Positions 37,850 through 47,039 of a stretch of DNA of 64,000 bases are shown in pieces. The stretch covers positions 8,063,825 to 8,127,824 of the forward strand of contig NW_022098001.1 of the NCBI RefSeq assembly GCF_002288925.2, read 5' to 3'. The translations under genes and the position numbers were made by a program. Position 1 is the stretch's first letter, and every line of letters begins with the position of its first letter. The DNA is from Delphinapterus leucas (taxonomy: Eukaryota; Chordata; Mammalia; Artiodactyla; Monodontidae). Under the pieces are notes generated by a model, which was not told the DNA's origin, searched no databases, and worked only from the letters and a program-made list of their open reading frames with translations.

Positions 37850-38900
37850 CCTAACTTTGAGGATGGTCCCCTCCATCCCTGGTCAGGTCCACGGGGCATT
37901 CCTGCTGCCCCCCTCAGGGTCCCTCGATTTGGGACGGGTCCCAGGCCACTTCTCCAGGAGAGGCGCCGGCAGCCCGCGGCCTCCGGCCCTCCCCCCGCGG
38001 AAACGCCCTGTGGAAGGTCTCCTTGGGGTGGCCGCACCGCCGGGGTAAAGCGACCAGGAAAAGCGGAAAGTCGGCCTCCACGCACTCCCGATAGGACGCG
38101 CCCGCCAGGAGGGGGAAGGCAGCGTCGCCACCGAATCCCGGGCAGGGCCGCGGGACCCACCTCCGGCTCCCGCTCGCTCCCGCCCTCCGCCCCACCTCCC
38201 CCTGGCAGCACAAAGCCGGCCGGGAGGCGGGGGCCAGGCCTGCTGGGAGGCCGCCTGGACGAGACGGGACCCGGGCCCGGCGCCCCGCGGCTCAGTCTGC
38301 CGAGCCCCGGCGCGTCTAGAGTTCCCGTCCCGGACGGGGCGGACGCGCCCCCCGGCTGGCCTTAGGAGGCGCGGGAAGCCGGGCTCCCCGCCTTTTCAGG
38401 CGAGAGTCGCCTAGGGAGGCCCCGGCGCACTCGCCCCGTCCCGCTAGCCACGCCCGAGGTGGCGGCCTCCGGAGCGGGGCGCCTGGACCGGCCGGGCCTC
38501 GGGGGGCGGCGAGCTCGCGGGGCCGCGGAGGCTGTCCGGGCGGGGCTGACTCGATAAGTTGCAGGCGCCCCTTAGCGCCTTACCGTGGCGCAAACTCGGG
38601 CCTCAAATCAATCCCCCTCGTTCCCGAAAGGCCCAGTCCTCCCGCACCTGCGTAAGGTGGCCAAGCCATTCGGGGGCGGGCGGGAGGGGGCGGGGGCACG
38701 GGGGTGGGGGCGGCCCCCGCTGCCCCCGAGACCCGGGCCGCTCGGCGCCTCGCCTCCCGTCGGGGGCGCACACGCGGGCGCGCACACGCACACCATCCGG
38801 CCCAGTGCGGGAAGATGGCCGTTTCTGCTGCAGGATAAAGGCTCTTTGTTGCGCTCGCACAAAAGCCGCCAAGACCCGCTTTTTCCAGCAGGCCCTTTGG
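37850..38900. promoter_or_regulatory. Second CpG island inside GRHL2 intron 1
   Basis: This is the most CpG-dense kilobase of the window, with several GC boxes (around 38330, 38534 and 38672-38690). It starts about 450 bp downstream of exon 1. It contains a CACCTG E2-box at 38645-38650. Open frames here (the longest 179 codons, plus strand 38559-39098) overlap frames on both strands and look like the usual stop-poor reading of GC-rich DNA. It may be the downstream shoulder of the GRHL2 promoter or an alternative promoter with a non-coding first exon. Confidence 0.6.
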
Positions 38901-39189
38901 GCAAATCGAAGGAACTCAGCTGAACTTCCAAATGGCCCTAGGAGCCTGAAGCGGTGGGAGCAACTAAAAGAGAGGGGGAATAACAGGCCTCCCGCCCTCT
39001 TCTACCAAAACCTCTGCCAATATACAAGGATTCGTCCTGGGAGACCGGGGCTGAGATCATTCGTAAGGGAGGAAGGAAAGAGGAAAACCTACTTTTAGTA
39101 TCAAGGCCCAAAGGGGGTATTAAACATTCATATTCTTGCAGGGTGTCTCCCCTTAACCAGGGTAGAAACATAATCTGGAAAAGTCTGGA

Positions 39190-39295
39190 TACACCAAAAA
39201 GAAAAAGAAAAAAGAAAGAAGAAAAAAAAAAAAAACCAACAATAGCAACCTAAAAAAAAAAAAAACCAAAAACCAAAAAACATAACAAACCAGTT
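39190..39295. repeat. A-rich low-complexity tract
   Basis: About 100 bp of A-runs with scattered C/G between the two CpG islands. Confidence 0.85.
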
Positions 39296-39347
39296 GCCAT
39301 CAGCCCAAAGTGGTAGTAGCAGCAGCCGGCGCGTGTGATCCACTTAC

Positions 39348-39367
39348 TTGTCCGACTCTTGTGACAT
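39348..39367 (-). CDS. GRHL2: GRHL2 first coding exon (coding part only, 20 nt)
   Basis: Read on the minus strand, an ATG at 39367 opens Met-Ser-Gln-Glu-Ser-Asp plus the two bases AA. It is followed at once by GTAAGT, a near-perfect 5' splice site, so the exon ends in phase 2. The residues match the known start of GRHL2; GRHL1 and GRHL3 start differently. GRHL2 is a nuclear transcription factor of the grainyhead/CP2 family that maintains epithelial identity by activating genes such as E-cadherin. Only this fragment is present; the activation, DNA-binding and dimerisation domains lie in later exons beyond position 1. The ATG context has A at -3, which is adequate. The ORF is too short for any length-based gene caller. 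Identification rests on six residues, exon phase, donor and CpG-island context together. Confidence 0.85.
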
Positions 39368-39690
39368 GTTTGATCCAATGAACTCGCTCCCCTTTTCCTG
39401 GAGCCTCAGCCTCTGGTGAAACTGGACTTTCAAGTCTGTGCAGGTGAAGGTGTGTGAGAGCCCGAGATGGCAGAACAAGAGCTACAGGTAATTCTGCTTT
39501 TCCGTCCCCCCTCACCACTCTCGCTCGCTCGCCCGCTCGCGCCCTCACCTAGCCGGAAAGGTGGGATAAGGGGGGGCCCCCTCACATGGGGCCCGAGCTC
39601 GGAGGCGGCCGGGCGGCGCGGAGTTCTCCCGGATCGTGGCAGTGGGCAGCCACAGAGCACAAAGTGGCGGACTTGGGCGGCCACAGGTAA
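39368..39690 (-). other. GRHL2: GRHL2 5' untranslated leader (approximate)
   Basis: This GC-rich stretch lies between the start codon and the likely transcription start. The upstream limit is inferred: CCAAT boxes usually sit 60-100 bp before the start, and those here are at 39756-39792. The leader holds one upstream AUG on the minus strand (39587), followed directly by UGA, a minimal start-stop element in weak context (C at -3). I see no other minus-strand ATG before the main start in this interval. The true cap site cannot be read from sequence alone. Confidence 0.5.
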
Positions 39691-39854
39691 CTTTCTCGCA
39701 AGGAGCTGAATTCTTTCACTAAAGGGTACAAGCCCGAGGGACGAGCTGCGCGGTGATTGGCTGCGGGGCTCCCCCAGGTGAGCTGCCATTGGCAGAGGCG
39801 CGCTCAGGTAAGGCCCTTCTCCAAGTGCAGGTAACTCACTCCGAAGTTTACCTG
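39441..39854. promoter_or_regulatory. E2-box (CAGGTR) cluster
   Basis: Sites are CAGGTG 39441-39446, CAGGTA 39485-39490, CAGGTA 39684-39689, CAGGTG 39775-39780, CAGGTA 39805-39810, CAGGTA 39828-39833 and TACCTG 39849-39854. CAGGTA and CAGGTG are high-affinity ZEB1/ZEB2 and SNAI-type sites. ZEB1 is known to repress the GRHL2 promoter directly, and GRHL2 represses ZEB1. Six of seven share one orientation and also resemble plus-strand splice donors, so a spliced divergent transcript is an alternative reading. Confidence 0.7.
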
Positions 39855-39985
39855 AGAGCAGCGGCGGCACGCTTGCAGCTCTGCGGCAGCCCGTGGGAGC
39901 CGAGGGTCAGTGCTTCGAGTAGACTTCATGCTACGTTCCCCTTCTTCCCGGAGGCCGGCCTGGGAAGGGGAGTGGGGGGTTTGGC

Positions 39986-40019
39986 GGGGGGGGGGGGGGG
40001 AGGGGGGGGGGGGGGGGGG
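39986..40019 (+). repeat. Poly-G tract upstream of the GRHL2 promoter
   Basis: Fifteen G, one A, eighteen G. A strong G-quadruplex candidate. In GRHL2 orientation it is a C-tract. Confidence 0.9.
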
Positions 40020-42600
40020 AATTGAGGGAGAGAAGTTAACAGGAAAAAAGCAACACCTGCAACCACTAGGGATTGTGGGTCAAACGGAAGGACTAAGGAG
40101 AGCTGAACTCGGGGATCCCAAGCCAACCGGAATCAAATGCAACCGCACCACCACAAGGCTTTTAATACCCACATTAAGAAGACGGTTTGACAGTGTCGGA
40201 AGAGTACGGGACTGAAGTGTACGTTGTGCTCAGAGGGGGAGAAAAACACAAAGATCGCCGAGTCTGTTACGTAATTGCATTTTTAACATACTTATCCACA
40301 ACAAACACTTTTCGTGTCCCGATGTGTAACAGATACGGTAGATTACTATATTTACAAATAGGTGAGCATCCTTTCATGACCTAGACGGATAGGGAGTGGC
40401 ATGGTTTTGATGGGGTGAAGAAATTTGGTTGAACAGACCCTAATATGGCTCAGACACACCACTTCCATCTTAACTCTGCAGCCTGGGATTCCAGAGCTGC
40501 AAACCACTGAATCCCTCCCATAAACATGTTGTCATTTGACGTTTCCAGGCAAGCATCAACATTTACATTGTAATTCAATAGAAGCAGCGATTACAAAGGA
40601 AATTTATCCTTCCAGCTTAATATGGTTGCTACGGAAACAATTCAGAATGAAACTGACTTTTTTTGCAGTTTTGTTTCTCCTGGTTGGGAACAACGAATTT
40701 GCAAACGTGTAATTTATAACCACTACTTCCAACGAGTATCTGTGGAAGTTCCGACAGTAATCTAGCCCATGCATATGAATTGTAGAAATAAAGAGGGCAT
40801 GGAAAGCTTATCATGATTTATTTTGAATTAATACTACATTGACAGAGATGAAATAACTTCTATTTTAACCTGTATAGATCATGTATTTCCTGAAAATTAC
40901 ATTATGAGACAAGGTTTGGCTGTTCTGTGTTTCATTCTCAACAAATGAATTTCAAAATTTTTTCTTACTTTTTAAAGACAGTATAAGCACACACGCTTAC
41001 TTTTTAAAGATAACATGATACTTTAAGATAATGCAGTACCCACCTCTCATTTGCCTTCTTAACCTCCTGTCTAGAGGCTACCAAATTCCACTTTTAGCCA
41101 TCTATTCTGTCATTACCTTCCTATTTCTAAATAATTTACACAGCTATCCCTTGATTTATCAATTTAGATGGTGTGTTTTGTCCACCTGTTGCCTTAGATA
41201 AGGACTTAACTCTATCAAACCCCATCTAGTTTCATCTTCCACCATTCATCCAATATATCTCTTTCACAGTTTAGGGATAGCAAGCAGTCAGTGACTGTGC
41301 AAATACTAGTCACAATAGAGCAACTATGGTTGTTTTCTTTCTTATAAAAACCTTTTATCTGTTTACTCAGTTTGTGATGTTTCCAACCTGATATTTTTTC
41401 TACAACATGTCTATCAAATAACTGTCACATTTATTTTCCAAATGATCAATCGATCCCATTCCCCACCCCCCAACCCCCTCCAAACTCCACTGTCCTTCTC
41501 TTCCAATGGAGATAAGTTCCTCTCTGGACCTGCTACTCTGTTGTCATCCTGGGACATCTCCAGAGTAAGAACCACATTTCTCTGCCCTGTGCCTTTTTTC
41601 TTGGTTTGCTGCTTCATTTTCCATGGCATATGTTCCAGTAATAGCCCAAGAATGGGTACAGAAGGTAAAATTTTAAATGTCTTTATTCAACTCTTACTTT
41701 TTAAAGAGTTTGACCAAGTGTAGAATTCTAAGTTGAAATGTTTCATTCATAAGTTCATAAAAATTGCTCTTTTATCTTCTAGCATCCAATGTTGCCATTG
41801 AGAATTCGGATGCCATCTTGATTCCCATTCCTTTGTGATCTGGAATTTTTCTTTCTAAAAACTTATAGAATAATCTCTTTATCTCTAATATTCTGAAATT
41901 TCATGATTATGTGCCTTGGTTACCTAATATTCTGAAATTTCATCATGCTGGAGGCTCTCATCAAATGTTTGCAAACCTTTGACTCTCCCTTCTTACTTAA
42001 GAATGAGGTCATAAAACCCCACTGGAAACCACACATAGGGGTGGGAGGGAGTGTGCTTCCTCATTGGTGGGCTCGCTGTGTGGTGATCAGATAAAAAGTT
42101 CACCTTTCCTTAAGAAGATCCCCTAAATATCAGAAACTAGAGGTTTTTTCTTCTGGGCTCTTCAGCATCTCAAGAGAGGTATCTGCTATCTCTTGCCTGA
42201 GGGAAAACTCACCAGGCTGCCAGTATTCTCAACTCGGTATGCAGTTTACCATTCTTTCTTTCCTGTAGGTGCCTTACTCCTGCCCTTCTTTCTGCCTGAT
42301 GCACAAGCCTCTCTCCTGTTTTTCCTGCTGGAGTTGTAATCACCTGGCTCCAAGAAATGGCACAGGGGACCTGAGCTGAGGATCTAACAACTCCAAATAC
42401 CCACATTCACTCAGCTCTTGGCCTCTCACCTCTCCCTCACTTCTGGGATCCTGAGACATCTCATCAGCATCTCTCTCTCTCTCATGATCTCTGGCATGTC
42501 CAAGACCCAGGCCTATCTGGTGTTTTATAGAATAATCTCCTGAGCTGTTTCTGTACTACCTCTAGGATGACATTAGAGTAGCTTCCGATGTTCCGTTAAA
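40020..42600. other. Upstream flank, mostly unassigned
   Basis: No gene seen. A small direct duplication of 'taatattctgaaatttcat' lies about 42 bp apart near 41887 and 41928. LINE-like antisense text may occur around 41770-41960. Frames here are short and without domains. Confidence 0.45.
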
Positions 42601-42610
42601 CCAGTTTCCA

Positions 42611-42974
42611 GAGCTTCCCTGGTGGCACAGTGGTTAAGAATCTGCCTGCCAATGCAGGGGACACGGGTTCGATCCCTGGTCCGGGAAGATCCCACATGCC
42701 GCGGAGCAACTAAGCCTGTGCGCCACAACTACTGAGCCTGCGCTCTAGAGCCCACGAGCCACAACTACTGAAGCCCACGTACCAGAAGTACTGAAGGCTG
42801 CGTGCCTAGAGCCTGTGCTCTGCAACAAGAGCAGCCACCACAATGAGAAGCCCGTGCACCGCAACGAAGAGTAGACCCCGCTCACCTCAACTAGAGAAAG
42901 CCTGTGCGCAGCAGTGAAGACCCAACCCAGCCAAAAATAAATAAATAAATTTATAAAACAAACAAACAAACAAA
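42611..42974 (+). mobile_element. CHR SINE, long subtype
   Basis: Full element with an (AAAT)n then (AAAC)n tail. Duplication cagtttcca at 42602-42610 and 42975-42983. Confidence 0.93.
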
Positions 42975-43512
42975 CAGTTTCCACTCTTCCATCCAGACCA
43001 TCTTCCAGAATTGTGTTGAAATATATCCATTGCAGATGACCCCACCTCCATCCTCTTTGTCCCTGTGGATTTATCCTTTTACGTTCCTTTAGTGTGCTTT
43101 TCAGAAGACAGTGAACATAAACAAATATGGGTCAATCTGCCATCTTTAATGGGAAGCCATTTCCAAAACTATCCAAAAGCTTTTACCAAACTGTCCCAGA
43201 TTTGTTTGTGCAAACAAAACAAGAATTTGTGGGCAACCCTTTCCTCTTTTTGGTCAATGGTGGCCAAGATTCCTTTCTTCCTCTCCAATATCTAATAACT
43301 CAAGTTTGATTGCATCACTTAGTATCCCCTGATTGGCTACCTACTGCTACATTGATTGGTTAGTTTATGAAGGGTAAGGTCCTCCCTGGACCATTTTAAA
43401 TAATCGACCATGAAATTACCTCTGTTACCCAATTGTTTTGATTCTTTTGGCAAAAGAGTTGTAAGTGACTACGAAACCCTGCCACACCCATCATGAGAAT
43501 GTACTTCTCTCT

Positions 43513-45708
43513 CTCATTTTAACAGTCTTCACAGGATCTTCACCAGGAGTAGATTCCATCTCAAGAAACCACTTTCTTTGGTCCACTCAGCATTCATGAA
43601 AGTTTTATCATCAGATTGCAGCAATTCAGTCACATCTTCAGGCTCTACTTCTATTTCTAGTTCTCTAGCTATTTCTACCACATCTGCAGTTACTTCCTCC
43701 AGTGAAATCCTGAGCCCCTCAAAGTCATTCGTGGGGATTGAAAGCAACTTCTTCCCAACTCCTGATAACCTTGATATTTTGACCTCTTTCCATGAGTCAC
43801 CTCATCATGAATGTTCTTAATGGCATCTAGAATGATGAATCCTTTCCAGAAGGTTTTCAGTTTACTTTGTCCAGATTCATCAGAGGAATCATTGTCTGTG
43901 GCAGCTATAGCCTTATGAAATGTACTTCTTAAATAGTAAGACCTGAAAGTTGAAATGACTCCTTGATCCATGGGCTGCAGAATGGATGTTGTGTTAGCAG
44001 GCATGAAACAACATTCATCTCATTGTACATCTCCATCAGAGCTCTTGGTTAACCAGGTGCATTTTCAGTGAGCATCAATATTTTGAAATGAATCTTTTTT
44101 TTTCTGAGCAGTAGGTCTCAACAGTAGCTTAAACATTCAATCAACCATGCTATAAACACATATGCTGTCATATAGGCTTTGTTGATCCATTTGTCGAGCA
44201 CAGTCAGAGATCTAGCATAGGGCCCTAGGATTTTCAGAATGGTAGATGAGCACTGGCTTCAACTTCAAGTCACCAGCTGCATTAGCCTCTATTAAGAGAG
44301 TCAGCCTTTGAAGCCAGGCGTTGACTTCTTTCTAGCTATGAAAGTTCTGGTGACATCTTCTTCCAATACAAGGCTTTTTCATCCACATTGGAAGTTTGAT
44401 GTTTAGTGTAGCTACCTTCATGAATTATCTTAGCTAGAGGGACTTCCCTGATGGCACAGTGGTTAAGGATCCACCTGCCAATGCAGGGGACACGGGTTTG
44501 AGCCCCGGTCCGGGAAGATCTCACGTCACAGAGCAACTAAGCCCGTATGCCACAACTACTGAGCCTGCGCTCTAGAGCCTGCGAGCCACAACTACTGAGC
44601 CCACGCACCTAGAGACCATGCTCCACAACAAGAGAAGCCACTGCAACGAGAAGCCCACACACCACAACGAAGAGTAGCCCCTGCTCGCCGCAACTAGAGA
44701 AAGCCCGCACGCAACAAAGACCCAATGCAGCCAACAATAAAAATAAATAAATAAATTTATTTATTTAAAAATTATTTTAGCTAGACCTTCTGTATAACAT
44801 GCTGCAGCTTCTACATCAGCACTTGCTGCTTCACCTTGCACTTTTACGTTACAGAGACAGCTTCTTTCCTTAAAGTTCATGAGCCAACTCTGCTGGCTTC
44901 AGACTTTTCTTCTGCAGTGTCCTCACCTCTCTCAGCCTTCATAGAATTGAAGAGAATTAGGGCCTTGCTCTGGACTTGGCTTTGGCTTAAGGGAATGTTG
45001 TGGCTGGTTTGACCTTCTATGCAGACCACTAAAACTTTCTGCATATCAGCAATAATTTTGTTCCACTTTCTTACCATTCATGTGTTCACTGGAGTAGCAC
45101 TTTTAATTTCCTTCAAGAACTTTTTCTTTGCATTTACAACTTGGCTAACTGTTTGGCACAAGAGGGCTAGCTTTTGGCCTGACTCAGCTTTCTACACACC
45201 TTCCTCACTGAGCTTAATAATTTTCAGCTTTTGATTTAAGGTGAGAGATGTGCGACTTGTCCTTTCACTTGAACACTTAGAGGCCACTGTAGGGTTATTA
45301 ATTGGCCTAATAGCAATGTTGTTGTATCTCAGGGAATAGGGGGGCCTGAAGAGAGTGAGAGAGATGGGAGAATGGCCTGTCAGTGGAGAAGTCAGAACAC
45401 ACACAACATTTATCTAAGTTTGTCGTCTAATATGGGCATATTTCATGGTGCCTCAAAACAATTACAATAGTAACATCGAAGATCACCTATCATAGATCAC
45501 TATAACAAATATAATAATAATGAAAAAGTTTGAAATATTGCAAAAATCATCAAAATATGACACAGAGACACAAAGTGAGGAAATGCTGTTGGAAAAATGG
45601 TGCCAACAGACTTGTTTGATGCAGGGTTGCCACAAACCACCAATTTGTAAAAAATACAATACGTGCAAAGCACAGTAAAGTGAAGTGCAACAAAATGGAG
45701 TATGCCTC
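43513..45708 (-). pseudogene. Tigger1-type (pogo) DNA transposon fossil, split by a SINE
   Basis: The right terminus, 'gagtatgcctc' followed by TA, is the Tigger inverted-repeat end and target dinucleotide. Minus-strand frames keep pieces of a pogo transposase in order. Near 45192-45300 is the N-terminal DNA-binding region (residues LTLNQKLKIIKLSEEG). Next come 44877-45077, then 44336-44400, then 43690-44004 ([18 protein letters not shown], part of the catalytic core), and 43529-43740. Frameshifts and stops break it repeatedly. The C-terminal part and the other inverted repeat are missing. The related human gene TIGD1 derives from the same family, but this copy shows no sign of being kept intact. 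Confidence 0.9.
44439..44769 (+). mobile_element. CHR SINE inside the Tigger fossil
   Basis: Complete SINE flanked by aattatcttagctaga (44423-44438) and aattattttagctaga (44770-44785), which are transposon sequence duplicated at insertion, 15 of 16 matching. Confidence 0.95.
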
Positions 45709-45899
45709 TACTGAGGGTTAGGACCTCAACATATGAATTTAGGGAAGGCACAGTTCAGCCCATAACACCATGCCTCCTCCATGCTGGCAGGAGACAGAAG
45801 TGTATTCTAGACAAATTGAACGAGGAAGACCACAGGCTTGGGTACATCGAAGGAACCATCAGGAGTGAGGCATTGGACCTATAACAAGGAGAATACGTG

Positions 45900-47024
45900 A
45901 AGGCCACATGCTAATCAGTGAGATACCATCTCCTAGCTTCCTCCATCCAGCCCAGTGAGCCAGGAATATACCACTTGTACCACAATATACCAGCCAGCTT
46001 ATACCACTACCAGCCACGCCTCTCCTCAAGGTAGGAGATGAGAGGATCTTTCTTTGGATTAATTATAAAGCCCTAGAGAAAAGACCTACAGATACTGATG
46101 TGGGTGTTTCCCAATCAGGAAAAAAGAGAGTGAGAGGGAAAGAAAAGTAAAGAAAAGAGAGGAAGGAAGGGAGGGAGGAAAGAGACTATTCTCTACCAGA
46201 TCCCCTTTCAACAAAGTCCATCAGTCAATAAGTCCCACCCTCACCCATAGAGCTTCTAAGAAGCTTTTTATGTGACACTCTTAAATATAGATTATGAGGT
46301 TAGGGGTCATCAGACATTTGAGAAAAGCCTCCAAAATGAAGTATAAAGACCAGAACAAAAATGTAACTAAAACAGTGATTTTGAGGAAAACAGCTGGTAT
46401 AAGGATGGAATAAAGATTCTATAATTAAAATATGAGAAGATATTACATCCATGAAACAAGAACAGCATACTTTTCTTTTTTTTATGGAATGCTTCACGAA
46501 TTTGCGTGTCATCCTTGCACATTTGCCATGTGCTGCCAAAGTGAGCACCAACATACTATTTAAAAGCAATAAAACAACTGGCAGAGAATCAGAAAGGGCT
46601 TGTGGACATTAAAATATAAAAGCTGAAATAGAACCTCTCTATATTTGGAGATAGAATCTAGGAAGCCTCCCAAGAAGTAGAACAAAAAGACAACAAAATA
46701 GAGAGTGAAAGAGAACAAATAGGAAAATTGCAGGCTCAGTCAAGTAGGTCTAATATGTGACTAAGAGGTGTTTCAGAAAAAGAGAATGGAAAAATGTTGG
46801 GGAGAGAATTATCAGAGAAAAGATAAAATATGATTTTTTAAAAACCCAAGTATTATAAGTCTTCTGATTGATATGACCCACCTAGTGGTCAACACAGTGG
46901 GTTCTAAATAGTGTAAATTGAAGCAATTCTCATAAAATGTCTGGGCTGACCTTTCTAGCCCAGATGAATGAAATGAAAATAAAATGAAATAAGCAAAGAG
47001 GAAACTGCTTAGACACAAACGATC
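45900..47024 (+). repeat. HAL1/L1-like LINE fossil, 5' part
   Basis: A-rich plus-strand text resembling HAL1/L1M. It appears to resume after the 47-kb insertion (48030-48560). GGAA tract at 46141-46185. Family call is tentative. Confidence 0.4.
46484..46549 (-). pseudogene. U6 snRNA pseudogene with internal deletion
   Basis: Read on the minus strand it begins gtgctcactttggcagca, the start of U6 with two changes. It then jumps to 'catggcaaatgtgcaagg' and continues 'atgacacgcaaattcgtgaa' through 'gcattccat', the 3' part of U6. About 36 nt from the middle of the RNA are missing. An A-rich tail follows on that strand. U6 is the catalytic-core snRNA of the spliceosome; this copy cannot function. 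Confidence 0.9.
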
Positions 47025-47039
47025 AAGAATAAGAAAAAA

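Larger units (their letters stand above)
1..39347 (-). other. GRHL2: GRHL2 intron 1 (5' portion)
   Basis: Everything downstream of the donor at 39347 in gene direction is intronic as far as the window goes. No further coding exon of GRHL2 could be recognised. Human GRHL2 also has a very long first intron, so this is expected. Most of the interval is repeat fossil. The stretches with least visible repeat, 30.5-35.3 kb and 27.3-29.3 kb, are the best places for intronic enhancers, but none can be proven from sequence alone. Confidence 0.75.
39300..39960 (-). promoter_or_regulatory. GRHL2: GRHL2 promoter CpG island
   Basis: A CpG-rich block surrounds exon 1 and is bordered by A-rich DNA at about 39190-39290 and by a long G-run at 39986-40019. 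In gene orientation it has two CCAAT boxes (39756-39760 and 39788-39792, 32 bp apart, a spacing often seen with NF-Y). GC-box-like sequence lies near 39670-39680, and I found no obvious TATA box. Seven CAGGTA/CAGGTG or reverse-complement sites lie between 39441 and 39854. These layers suggest a CpG-type promoter active in epithelium and open to repression by E2-box zinc-finger proteins. Confidence 0.75.

Noticed and set aside
38559..39098. 179-codon plus-strand open frame in the CpG island
   Set aside because: It is the longest frame in the window but lies in CpG-rich DNA with equally open frames on the other strand, has low-complexity Gly/Arg/Pro content, and contains no domain or splice structure that I recognise.
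39430..39870. 146-codon minus-strand frame overlapping the GRHL2 promoter
   Set aside because: It runs through leader and promoter, is not in register with the true GRHL2 start, and consists of GC-biased residues; it is a chance frame.
42598..42607. Grainyhead-like motif aaaccagttt upstream of GRHL2 (autoregulation)
   Set aside because: A single match to a short degenerate motif 3 kb from the promoter is expected by chance, and it lies at a SINE insertion site.
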